The translations under genes were made by a program, and so were the position numbers. A DNA stretch of 24,384 bases, taken from NCBI GenBank assembly GCA_003450735.1, contig DMEZ01000042.1:1-24384 (forward strand), read 5' to 3'. The stretch is from Elusimicrobiota bacterium. Lineage in GTDB: Bacteria; Elusimicrobiota; Elusimicrobia; UBA1565. This document shows, in pieces, positions 1-6,784 of the stretch. The first letter of the stretch is position 1. Each line of letters opens with the position of its first letter. A model generated the notes under the pieces. That model saw only the letters and a program-made list of their open reading frames with translations. It had not been told where the DNA came from and searched no databases.

Positions 1-1217
1 CCCGCCGCCAGCGCCCCCTGCAAGATCCAGAGCTCGCTCAAGAACGGCCCGAAGGGCGGCGAGCCCGTGATGGCCAAAAAGCCCGCCAGCCACAGCATGC
101 CTGAGACCGGCAAAGCGCGCAGAAGCCCCCGCATCTCGGTCGTGGACTTGCTGTGCCCCGCCGCGATCAGGTTGCCCGCGGTCAAAAACAGCGCCGCCTT
201 CACGGCCGAGTGGTTGACGGCATGCAGCATCGCCGCCGGCCCCGCGACCCCCAGCCCCGCGCCGAAGGCCAGGATCCCCATGTGCTCCACGCTCGAATAG
301 GCGAGCAGGCGCTTGAAATCCGCCTGCCCCAGCAAGAACACGGCCGCGACGGCCATCGAGAGCAGGCCGAAGCCGGCCAACAGGTTCCCGCTGAACTCCG
401 CGAGCCCCGCCGCCGCGAGCACCGCGTGCACGCGCAAAAGCGCCAGGAAGGCGCAGTTGAGCAGGGCGCCCGATAGCAGGGCCGAGACCACCGAGGGCGC
501 CTCGCTGTGCGCGTCGGGCAGCCAGGTGTGCAGGGGAGCCAGGCCCATCTTCGTCCCGTAGCCCACCAGCAGAAGGATGAACGAGGCCTTCAGCCACTGC
601 GCGTCCAGCCTCGGCGCGGCCGAGGCCAGCTCCCGAGCCGTCATGAGCAGGTCGTGCTCATCGCGCGCCGCCACCGCCAGGAAGAAATTGCCCAGCAAGG
701 CCAGCGCGATGCCCACCGAGCAGATGAGCAGGTACTTCCAGGTCGCCTCGAGCGAGCGCGCGTGGCGGTGGAAGTGGATGAGCGGCGCGCTCGCCAGCGT
801 CGTCGCCTCCACCGCCACCCAGAGCAGGCCGAAGTGCTGGCTCAAGGCGGCCAGCGTCATCGTCGCCAAAAAGCTCAGCAGACAGCCCGTGAACACCGCC
901 TCCGGCGCGTTGTCGAAGAGGAAGCCCTCCTCCTCCTCCTTCCCCGTCACCCCCCCCTCCCCGCGCAGGTACCCCACCGCGTAGGCCGCCGCGGCCAGGA
1001 ACAGGGCGCTCGTGATGCTTAGGAAGAGCCGCCCCGCCGCGTCGAGCTCCAGGTAACCGCCCAGCGCCGGCTCGGCCGGGACGAACCAGCAGGAGGCGCT
1101 CAGGCCCGCGTGCGCCAGCGCGGCCAGGAGGAGGAGCGCGCGGCGCGGGTTGTCCTGGCGGATGAAGAAGGCCGCCGCGCCCGCCAGAGTCGGCACGCCG
1201 AGCAGAGCCCAGAGCAT
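1..1217 (-). CDS. hyfF: Hydrogenase-4 component F-like membrane antiporter subunit (partial, C-terminus off window)
   Basis: Reading leftwards from an ATG at 1217, the frame is open to the window edge, about 405 codons. The product is a very hydrophobic protein of the proton-translocating NADH-quinone oxidoreductase/Mrp antiporter family, closest in context to HyfF. Visible marks are the TM5-type acidic residue in LLWVAVEATTLAS (E137), the GYGTKMGLAPLHTWLPDAHS segment with the conserved Lys, and LLAYSSVEHMGILAFG. The family is usually about 500-530 residues, so roughly 100-120 residues lie outside. The ATG overlaps the hyfE stop (ATGA), which implies translational coupling. In the complex this subunit would carry an ion channel in the membrane arm. 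Nuo/Mrp-type paralogues are the alternative; the neighbours favour Hyf or Hyf-like. Confidence 0.85.
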   Translation of the reverse strand, partial: MLWALLGVPTLAGAAAFFIRQDNPRRALLLLAALAHAGLSASCWFVPAEPALGGYLELDAAGRLFLSITSALFLAAAAYAVGYLRGEGGVTGKEEEEGFLFDNAPEAVFTGCLLSFLATMTLAALSQHFGLLWVAVEATTLASAPLIHFHRHARSLEATWKYLLICSVGIALALLGNFFLAVAARDEHDLLMTARELASAAPRLDAQWLKASFILLLVGYGTKMGLAPLHTWLPDAHSEAPSVVSALLSGALLNCAFLALLRVHAVLAAAGLAEFSGNLLAGFGLLSMAVAAVFLLGQADFKRLLAYSSVEHMGILAFGAGLGVAGPAAMLHAVNHSAVKAALFLTAGNLIAAGHSKSTTEMRGLLRALPVSGMLWLAGFLAITGSPPFGPFLSELWILQGALAA

Positions 1218-1861
1218 CAGTCCCTCAGCTCCGAGAGCCGGTCGGCGTCCAGGTGGTCGAACTCCCGGCTGATGTGGTAGAGCGTGATGCCCATCACGAA
1301 GACGCCCATGAACACGTCGAGCAGGATGCCCAGCTCGACGAGGAGCGGCTGCTTCTCGGCGAAGGCCATGCCGAAGGTGTAGATGCCGTTCTCGAGCACC
1401 AGATAGCCCAGCACCTGGGTCAGCGCCTTGCGCCGGGCGACGATGAGGAAGAGCCCCACGAAGATGGTGAAGAGCGCCGTGGGCACCAGGAGCCTCAGCT
1501 CCTCGGCGCCCGGGACGGGCAGGCGCTGTCCCAGCCAGAAGGCCCCGCCCCAGAAGAGCAGGCCGGCCGTAAGCGAGGCCGTGTAGCCCACGAAAGGCTC
1601 CACCTCGAGCTGGATGGAGGCCTCCCGCACCGCCCGGGCGAGGAGCCAGGGGAAGACGACGGCCTTGAGCAGGGTGCTCGCCGCGGCCTGGAGGAGCAGG
1701 CGCCCGGTCAAGGCGTCGAGGTGGGCCAGCACCGGCAAAAGCCCCAGCAGGGCGCCCTGCACGGCCACGGCGCGGATGCAGGCGCTCAAGCGGCTCGCCC
1801 CCAGCACGCGCAGGTTCGTGAGCACCACGAGGACGATGAGCGCGTCCACCCAGAAGCTCAC
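1217..1861 (-). CDS. hyfE: Hydrogenase-4 component E-like membrane subunit
   Basis: A 214-residue integral membrane protein, matching the usual HyfE size (about 216). The chosen start is a GTG at 1861 whose first bases overlap the hyfC stop (GTGA). The frame extends further upstream, but that part is Arg/Gly/Pro-rich and antisense-like. Hydrophobic segments run through most of the chain. The C-terminal third carries YLVLENGIYTFGMAF and LGILLDVFMGVFVMGI, a NuoK-like pattern with a buried Glu, ending in a short charged tail. HyfE fuses NuoK-like and extra helices and links the antiporter subunits to the HyfC heel of the complex. It sits between hyfC and hyfF with 4-base overlaps on both sides, so it is certainly part of that operon. 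Confidence 0.85.
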   Translation of the reverse strand: MSFWVDALIVLVVLTNLRVLGASRLSACIRAVAVQGALLGLLPVLAHLDALTGRLLLQAAASTLLKAVVFPWLLARAVREASIQLEVEPFVGYTASLTAGLLFWGGAFWLGQRLPVPGAEELRLLVPTALFTIFVGLFLIVARRKALTQVLGYLVLENGIYTFGMAFAEKQPLLVELGILLDVFMGVFVMGITLYHISREFDHLDADRLSELRD

Positions 1862-2772
1862 GGCGCCCTCCGGGCCAGCATGAGCGCGAGCACCGCGAGG
1901 GCCGTCGCGCTCGCAAGCAGGTCCGAGACCTTGGTCAGGCGCAGGCGCGCGATCACCGACTCCACGACGCCCACCGCGACCGCCAGGAGCAGCAGGCCGC
2001 ACAGGCCCGCCAGCGCGTCGAGCGACGGGGAGGCCTCGCGCAGGGGCAGGAGGATGCCCGTCAGCAGGGTGCCCAGCGCCCAGAACTTGAGCGCGGCGCC
2101 GTACTGGATGAAGGCCAGGTCCGGCCCTCCGTGGTCGAGCGCCATCACCTCGTGCACCATCGTCAGCTCGAGGTGGGTGTTCGGGTCGTCGAAGGGGATG
2201 CGCGAGTTCTCCGCCAGGAACACCAGCGCCAGCGCCGCCGCCGCGAGCAGGAGGGCCGGGCCGCCGGGGGCCAGCAGGGTCTCCAGGGAGAGGCCCGCGT
2301 AAAGGCCGCTCAAGGAGAGCTGGCCCGAGCGCTTGGCCATCGCGGCCAAAGCCAGCAGGAGGGCCGGCTCGGCCAGCACCGAGTACCAGGCCTCCCGGCT
2401 CGCCCCCATCCCCTCGAAGGCGGAGCCCGTGTCGAGCGCGGCCGCCATCGTGAAGAAGCGGCCCAAACCCAGCAGGCCGGCGAAGAGCACCAGGTCGCCC
2501 GGGAAGGCGAGGAGGGCCGGCAGGCCTCCCAGGGGCAGGAGCGTCAAGGCCGCCGCCGTCGAGGCCAGCGAGACCAGCGGCCCCGCTCGGAACACCCAGC
2601 TCGTCGTGCGGCTGTAGACCGCCCCCTTCTGCAGGAGCTTCAAGAGGTCGAAGTAGGGCTGGAGCAGGGGCGCGCCCGCGCGGCCGGCGAAGAGCGCCTT
2701 CGTGCGGTTGACGACGCCCAACAGCAGGGGGGCGCAGAGGAGGGCGAGGAGCAGGTGGAAGAGCCCGCTCAC
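1858..2772 (-). CDS. hyfC: Hydrogenase-4 component C-like (NuoH/HycD family) membrane subunit
   Basis: A 304-residue membrane protein of the NuoH/HycD/HyfC family, which anchors the hydrogenase (or quinone) module to the membrane. Visible hallmarks are AGAPLLQPYFDLLKLLQKG near residues 32-50, LDTGSAFEGMGASREA near 113-128, and the charged loop ENSRIPFDDPNTHLELTMVHE at 188-208, the family's signature acidic loop. I chose the GTG at 2772 (GTGA overlap with the hyfB stop). The open frame continues upstream to 3933, but only as an Arg/Pro/Gly-rich antisense-like translation. E. coli HyfC is about 315 residues, so this one is full length. Its position directly after hyfB and before hyfE is the standard Hyf/Hyc order apart from the absent hyfD. 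Confidence 0.88.
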   Translation of the reverse strand: MSGLFHLLLALLCAPLLLGVVNRTKALFAGRAGAPLLQPYFDLLKLLQKGAVYSRTTSWVFRAGPLVSLASTAAALTLLPLGGLPALLAFPGDLVLFAGLLGLGRFFTMAAALDTGSAFEGMGASREAWYSVLAEPALLLALAAMAKRSGQLSLSGLYAGLSLETLLAPGGPALLLAAAALALVFLAENSRIPFDDPNTHLELTMVHEVMALDHGGPDLAFIQYGAALKFWALGTLLTGILLPLREASPSLDALAGLCGLLLLAVAVGVVESVIARLRLTKVSDLLASATALAVLALMLARRAP

Positions 2773-4727
2773 CCGAGCCTCCAGAGCAAAAGCGCCATCA
2801 AGGTCAGCGCGATGTAGAGCACGTAGAGCTGGATGCGGCCGTGCTGGAGCCACCGCAGCTTCCAGGCCGCCTTGAGCGCACCCTCGAAGGCCGGCCGGTA
2901 GAGGCGCTCGCGGAAGGCGTCCGGGGTCTCGGTGGCGAAGGTTGCGCGCTCGGGGAAGAGGCCCTCGGGCCCCGCCGAACGCTCGCGCGCGCACAGGAAG
3001 GGCGCGAAGAGCTCGGTGAGCGGCTGGGCGAAGGAGGAGGCCGTATACTGCATCCGCGCGGAGGGGGCCGCGTAGCCGCAGTCCCAGGTACCGCTCTCCC
3101 CCCGCTCGCGGCCGGCCAGCAGGCTCGAGCGCAGGGCGATGAGGCCCGCCAAGGCCAGGAAGAAGAAGCAGGCCGAGATCGTGATGAGCTGAAGCGGCCC
3201 CAGCGCCTCCTCGAGCGCCGGGAGGAAGTCCTCGAGGCGCAGGCCCGAGACCTGGGAGAGCGCGGGCGAGACCCAGTCCAGCGCGAGCGCGCCGCCCAAG
3301 CCCACCAGCACGCAGAGGCCCGCCAGGACGACCATCGGCGCTCGCATGGACCAAGGCGCCTCCTGGGCCTTCGCGGCCCGCTCGCCGCGCGGCTCGCCCA
3401 AGAACACCACCCCGAAGGCCTTCGTGAAGCAGGCGAGGGCCAAGCCGCCGATCAAGGCGAGGGCGCCGATGGCCACGGGCCCCCAGGGAGCGCCGTGCGA
3501 GGCCGCGAGGAAGGCGCCGAGGAAGATGAGGAACTCGCTGACGAAGCCGTTGAGCGGGGGCAGGCCGCAGATGGCGGCGGAGGCGATGAGGAAGCAGGCG
3601 CCCGTCCAGGGCATGCGCTTGAGCAGCCCCCCCAGATGCTCCATGTCGCGCGTGCCCGCGGCGTTGAGCACCGCGCCCGCGCCGAGGAAGAGCAGGCCCT
3701 TGAAGAGGGCGTGGTTGAGCACGTGCAGGAGCGCGCCGCCGAAGCCGAGCAGGGCGACCAGGGGCAGGCCGTGCGCGCTCCCCAGCAGGCCCACCCCGAG
3801 GCCCAGCGCGATGATGCCGATGTTCTCCACGCTGTGGTAGGCGAGGAGGCGCTTCAAGTCGTGCTGGGCGAGGGCGAAGAGCACGCCCAGGATGCCGGAG
3901 ACCGCCCCGACGCCCAGCAGGGTCCAGCCCCACCAGGCCGGCGGGGGCCCGAGGAAGATCCAGGCCCGCAGGAGGCCGTAGATGCCCGTCTTGATCATCA
4001 CCCCCGACATCACCGCCGAGACGTGGCTCGGCGCGGCCGGGTGCGCCTCCGGCAGCCAGACGTGGAGCGGGATGAAGCCCGCCTTCACCCCGAAGCCGGC
4101 CAGGGAGAGCAGGAAGGCGAGGCCCGAGAGGCGGGCGTCGAGCGGGCCGAAGGCGTCGAAGGAGGTCGAACCCGCCTGCCTGGAGAGCAGGCCGAAGAAG
4201 AGCAGGAGCGCCGCGGTGCCCAGGTGCGCCGCGATGAGGTAGGTCCAGCCCGCCTGACGGGCGCTCTCATCCTCGTCGTCGCGGACCACGAGGAAATAGG
4301 AGGACAGGGTCATCAGCTCCCAGGCGATGAGGAAGAGCACCGCGTCGCGCGCGACGACCGCGAGGGCCATGCTCGCCATGAGCGCGTCGAAGAAGAACCA
4401 CGCCGAGCCCGCGCGGCCGTGGCCGCGCAGGTAGCCCGTCCCGTAGACCGCCGCCAAAGCGCAGAGCCCCAGGATGACGACGAGGAAGAAGGCCGAGAGC
4501 GGGTCGAGCCCTATGACGAAGCCGCCCAAGGGCAGGCTCCAGGGCAGGCGAAGTGTCGTCCCCGGGCCGCCCGCGAGCGTCTCGAGCGCCGGGACGAGGC
4601 CGACGAGAGCCCCCAGCACGGCCCCGCCCGCTCCGGCCCAGGAGGCGAGCTTCTCATCGCGCCCCAGGAGCAGGGCGAGCGTCCCGCCCAGCAGGATGAG
4701 GAGGAGCGCGAGGAGGAGCAGGGCCAT
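2769..4727 (-). CDS. hyfB: Hydrogenase-4 component B-like antiporter subunit
   Basis: A 652-residue, roughly 14-16-helix membrane protein (E. coli HyfB is about 670). The first part is an Mrp/NuoL-like antiporter: Glu137 in LIAWELMTLSSYF, Lys215 in GFGVKAGFIPLHVWLPEAHP, Lys245 in MSGVMIKTGIYG, and LLAYHSVENIGIIALG. The C-terminal part holds the HyfB/HycC-type tail GTWDCGYAAPSARMQYT followed by a last helix near residues 635-650. The start is the ATG at 4727 overlapping the stop of the EIIA-type regulator (ATGA). Upstream in-frame sequence to 5588 is a shadow of the regulator gene. It would pump protons or Na+ in a ferredoxin- or formate-linked membrane complex. It cannot be told from the sequence whether the complex still makes hydrogen. 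Confidence 0.9.
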   Translation of the reverse strand: MALLLLALLLILLGGTLALLLGRDEKLASWAGAGGAVLGALVGLVPALETLAGGPGTTLRLPWSLPLGGFVIGLDPLSAFFLVVILGLCALAAVYGTGYLRGHGRAGSAWFFFDALMASMALAVVARDAVLFLIAWELMTLSSYFLVVRDDEDESARQAGWTYLIAAHLGTAALLLFFGLLSRQAGSTSFDAFGPLDARLSGLAFLLSLAGFGVKAGFIPLHVWLPEAHPAAPSHVSAVMSGVMIKTGIYGLLRAWIFLGPPPAWWGWTLLGVGAVSGILGVLFALAQHDLKRLLAYHSVENIGIIALGLGVGLLGSAHGLPLVALLGFGGALLHVLNHALFKGLLFLGAGAVLNAAGTRDMEHLGGLLKRMPWTGACFLIASAAICGLPPLNGFVSEFLIFLGAFLAASHGAPWGPVAIGALALIGGLALACFTKAFGVVFLGEPRGERAAKAQEAPWSMRAPMVVLAGLCVLVGLGGALALDWVSPALSQVSGLRLEDFLPALEEALGPLQLITISACFFFLALAGLIALRSSLLAGRERGESGTWDCGYAAPSARMQYTASSFAQPLTELFAPFLCARERSAGPEGLFPERATFATETPDAFRERLYRPAFEGALKAAWKLRWLQHGRIQLYVLYIALTLMALLLWRLG

Positions 4728-5413
4728 CAGCCCTTCTTGCCCAGGTTGGCCTCGACCCGGCGGGCCTCGGCGAGCACGGCCTCGAGCGGCGCGCGCTTCT
4801 CGAGCAGGGCCTTGAAGGAGTCCTCCCTCAGGACGAAAGCCAGGCGCGAGAGCAGATGCAGGTGCGAGCGGATGGTGGTGCTCACGATGGCGAAGAGGGC
4901 GTGCACCGGCCGGCCGTCCGGAGCGCCGAAGTCGACCGCCGGTTCGAGATAGCAGAGCGTGACTATCGGCCGCTGGACCTGCGCCACGACGGGGCTGCGC
5001 GCGTGGGGGATGGCGACGCCCTCGCCCACGCCGGTCGAGCCCGCTTGCTCGCGCGAGAGGAGCATCTCGAGCAGGAAGCTCCGGTCGGCCTCCGGAGGCA
5101 GGGGCAGGAGCGCCACCGCCGCCTTGAGCGCTTCGGCCTTGTCCGGGACGACCAGGGGGCCGTGCACGCCCCCCTCGGCCAAAGCCTCCGAGAGCGAAGG
5201 CAGGCCGGCCTGCTCGCCGCCCTCGACCTCCTTGTAAATGTCCGGGGAAACCTTCATCCTCCGCGCGGTGGCCCACTCGAGCAGCTCGGCGCGGTTGAAG
5301 CGGTGCTGGTCGTTGATGCGGTAGGCAGGGAGCTTCCCCTCCTCGACCCAGCGATAGACCGTCTTCTCGGAGACTTCCAACAGGCGCGCGACGTCTTTGA
5401 TCCCTAGCTGCAT
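4727..5413 (-). CDS. Excisionase-type HTH fused to PTS EIIA (PtsN/fructose-mannitol type) domain
   Basis: A 228-residue fusion. Residues 1-53 are an excisionase/MerR-like winged HTH (DVARLLEVSEKTVYRWVEEGKLPAYRI, then HRFNRAELLEWA). Residues about 72-222 are a PTS EIIA type-2 domain with the phosphorylatable His137 in GEGVAIPHARSP and the downstream DGRPVHALFAIV...HLHLLSRLA pattern typical of PtsN. No EIIB or EIIC domain is present, so it should be regulatory rather than sugar-transporting. It is the first gene of the hyf operon and its TGA overlaps the hyfB ATG. By inference it could set expression or activity of the membrane complex in response to PTS phosphorylation state. A GAGAAGGAG tract abuts the ATG closely. 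Domain assignment is firm; the target of regulation is not known. Confidence 0.88.
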   Translation of the reverse strand: MQLGIKDVARLLEVSEKTVYRWVEEGKLPAYRINDQHRFNRAELLEWATARRMKVSPDIYKEVEGGEQAGLPSLSEALAEGGVHGPLVVPDKAEALKAAVALLPLPPEADRSFLLEMLLSREQAGSTGVGEGVAIPHARSPVVAQVQRPIVTLCYLEPAVDFGAPDGRPVHALFAIVSTTIRSHLHLLSRLAFVLREDSFKALLEKRAPLEAVLAEARRVEANLGKKG

Positions 5414-5473
5414 CTCCTTCTCGTTGTACGGGGGTTCCGTCTGCGGCCAGCGGCAAGGATGCGGTGGATCTTG

Positions 5474-5502
5474 ATTCTAGCTCTTTGGGAGCGCGATGCA
5501 AA
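5474..5502 (-). promoter_or_regulatory. Sigma70-type promoter for the EIIA-hyf operon
   Basis: Minus-strand TTTGCA (5502-5497), a 17-base spacer and TAGAAT (5479-5474). That matches 4/6 and 5/6 of the consensus hexamers and gives a leader of roughly 55 nt to the ATG at 5413. It is in the only non-coding gap (about 100 bases) in front of the operon. Confidence 0.45.
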
Positions 5503-5512
5503 TCTCCCGCCG

Positions 5513-6148
5513 CTACGGGTGCTTGGCCTTGAACGCTTCCAGGACCTTCGGCAGGGTCGTCCTCGGCGTGTCGTAGAGGCACAGCCACCGCTCGCCGGCC
5601 TCCGCCATCCGCTTGGCCGCGCGCTTCGCCGTCCCCTCATCCGCCTTCCTCATGAAGAGCACCTGCGAGCCGAAGTAGCACTTGAGCTTCAACGCCGCCA
5701 TCGCGCCCGCGAACCAGTCCGGCGTGGCAGCGAGGATGGAGAACTGCCGGGCGTCCTTGAGCATCACCTCGAACACCGCGCAACACTTCTCGAGCGGCCC
5801 CTCCACGTCCCGCACCGAAGCCGCCGCGAGCTCGACCGGCTTGGGGGGCGGGGCCGCGACCGCGTTGTAGTACCTCAGCCAGTAGCCGCCCAGGTCCGCG
5901 GCCATCGTCTTCACCGCCTCGCAGACGAGGGCGTCGTCGAAGCGGGCCACGTAGAGGACCGGCAGACGGAAGACGGAGTCCTGGCCGGACTCGGACATCC
6001 ACAGCCCCGGGCGGTCGGGGGTCGCAACCGCGAAGCGGGAGGCGCGGCCGTCCTCCAGGGCGACGAGGACCTCGCACTCGCCGGAGCCCGGTTCGGGGCC
6101 CTCGACGACCGAGGCGAGTTCGATGGCGCGCACGCGGGCCGGAGGCAT
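5513..6148 (-). CDS. Hypothetical protein, 211 aa, unrecognised
   Basis: I do not recognise this family. The 211-residue product has no signal peptide or membrane helix and looks like a soluble cytoplasmic protein. It reads as two halves of similar size. Residues 20-95 are a beta-rich part (CEVLVALEDGRASRFAVATPD, then LPVLYVARFDDALVCEAVKTMA), and residues 115-211 contain EKCCAVFEVMLKDARQFSILAATPDWFAGAMAALKLKCYFGSQVLFM. Both halves carry an ATPD motif followed about 25 residues later by LPVLYVAR/SQVLFMRK, so an internal duplication is possible. The ATG at 6148 has no Shine-Dalgarno, but a TAGAAT element lies 6 bases upstream. It is transcribed towards the hyf operon and separated from it by about 100 bases including that operon's promoter. 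Codon use matches the neighbours, so the gene is probably real. Confidence 0.7.
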   Translation of the reverse strand: MPPARVRAIELASVVEGPEPGSGECEVLVALEDGRASRFAVATPDRPGLWMSESGQDSVFRLPVLYVARFDDALVCEAVKTMAADLGGYWLRYYNAVAAPPPKPVELAAASVRDVEGPLEKCCAVFEVMLKDARQFSILAATPDWFAGAMAALKLKCYFGSQVLFMRKADEGTAKRAAKRMAEAGERWLCLYDTPRTTLPKVLEAFKAKHP

Positions 6149-6154
6149 CGAGTC

Positions 6155-6160
6155 ATTCTA
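6155..6160 (-). promoter_or_regulatory. -10 element placed for a leaderless start
   Basis: Minus-strand TAGAAT ends 6 bases before the ATG at 6148, so transcription would begin at or next to the start codon. I see no good -35 at 16-18 bases. The absence of any purine-rich ribosome binding site fits a leaderless message. Confidence 0.3.
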
Positions 6161-6413
6161 GCGAAAACCAAAGGGAGAAAGCTGTTGGGAAAGATTCAAA
6201 AGAGCACTGATTAAAGCTCAAAAGTGCACCCCCGTGAGCTAGGTGCTCGTAACGCGTAACGCGATGTCCCAGCTCCGCGGGAGACTTCGGCTGGGACCGA
6301 TTCTGCAGACGGCCGGAGCATTCGGCGCCGAACGCTGGCCCACTGGCCACTGCGGCCTACGCCGCCTTCTCCGTCCTCTCCCGCCGGCGCACGCCCTTTT
6401 CTTCACCTCATCG

Positions 6414-6469
6414 GAATATGAGCCCCAGCGCATAAAACACCCCTGTTTTATGCATCCGGGCGCATATTC
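6414..6469. repeat. Large near-palindrome (26-base arms)
   Basis: Arms at 6414-6439 and 6444-6469 with a CCCC loop. The inner ten bases (GCATAAAACA/TGTTTTATGC) pair perfectly and the outer part carries about five mismatches. It could form a strong hairpin or be a binding site. It lies in the middle of the repeat-bounded element. Confidence 0.65.
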
Positions 6470-6642
6470 TTCGAAGGTCTTGGATGGCGCATATCTCCAG
6501 CGGCGCGCGGCGCGCGCTCGGTTCATGAACTGCGCCCTTACGGCAGTTCCACCAAGAGATCGATGCCGCGCGACTCGAAGAGGAGCGCGGAATCGGCAAT
6601 CACGGCTGACCTGAGGTCGTTTAAACGACAGCAGAACGGCTG

Positions 6643-6695
6643 CCGCCCCCTAGCGGGGGCGGTTGCGCCCGACGAGCCTGCGGCTCGCCAGGCGC
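6643..6695. repeat. Two adjacent GC-rich hairpins
   Basis: CCGCCCCC (6643-6650) pairs with GGGGGCGG (6655-6662) around a TAGC loop. Next to it CGAGCC (6673-6678) pairs with GGCTCG (6682-6687), nested inside GCGCC/GGCGC (6665-6669 and 6691-6695). No T-run follows on either side, so these are not ordinary intrinsic terminators. They may be structural ends of the element. Confidence 0.5.
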
Positions 6696-6749
6696 CCCTA
6701 CTTGTCCAGTGCACTTTTGAATTTCAGATGACAACCAAAGGAAGAAAGC

Positions 6750-6778
6750 TAGACTTTTTATCGTAAGCGGCTTATGAT
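6750..6778 (+). promoter_or_regulatory. Promoter for the 92-aa gene, leaderless arrangement
   Basis: TAGACT (6750-6755), a 17-base spacer and TATGAT (6773-6778). The ATG at 6785 starts 6 bases after the -10 hexamer, where transcription should begin, and no Shine-Dalgarno is present. Confidence 0.5.
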
Positions 6779-6784
6779 ATATTC

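Larger units (their letters stand above)
6218..6720. repeat. 12-base perfect inverted repeat bounding about 500 bases (MITE-like ends)
   Basis: TCAAAAGTGCAC at 6218-6229 and its exact reverse complement GTGCACTTTTGA at 6709-6720. Nothing between them resembles a transposase. No clean target-site duplication directly abuts the arms, so a terminal-inverted-repeat reading is plausible but unproven. Confidence 0.5.
6167..6750. repeat. 17-base direct repeat pair flanking the intergenic element
   Basis: ACCAAAGGGAGAAAGCT at 6167-6183 recurs as ACCAAAGGAAGAAAGCT at 6734-6750, one mismatch in 17, in the same orientation and 567 bases apart. The copies lie just outside the inverted repeat at 6218-6720. 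The right copy runs up to the proposed -35 of the gene at 6785. Confidence 0.6.
6149..6784. other. Non-coding, repeat-rich intergenic region
   Basis: About 636 bases with no convincing gene on either strand. The open frames here are short, mutually overlapping and Arg/Pro-rich. The region is organised symmetrically: direct repeats near both ends, a 12-base inverted repeat just inside them, a large imperfect palindrome near the middle and GC-rich hairpins near the right end. This looks like a small non-autonomous mobile element or a decayed insertion between the gene at 5513-6148 and the one at 6785-7063. Confidence 0.5.

Noticed and set aside
1253..4952. Very long plus-strand open frames over the hyf genes (up to about 700 codons)
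   Set aside because: Their translations are Gln/Glu/Arg/His/Gly-rich with no domain. They are the antisense of GC-rich coding sequence, and the minus-strand products are clear membrane proteins.
6414..6469. CRISPR repeat
   Set aside because: The palindrome occurs once; there is no regularly spaced array and no cas gene in the window.
6239..6614. Short frames on both strands in the repeat-rich gap, and a minus-strand GIDLLVELP reminiscent of nucleotidyltransferase tails
   Set aside because: They overlap each other, run through palindromes, lack ribosome binding sites and show no domain. The short match is too small to claim a pseudogene.
6643..6662. GC-rich hairpin as an intrinsic terminator
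   Set aside because: No T-run follows on either strand and no gene ends next to it.
6636..6700. Integron attC site
   Set aside because: Hairpins are present, but the RYYYAAC/GTTRRRY ends and the unpaired features of attC are not, and there is no integrase.
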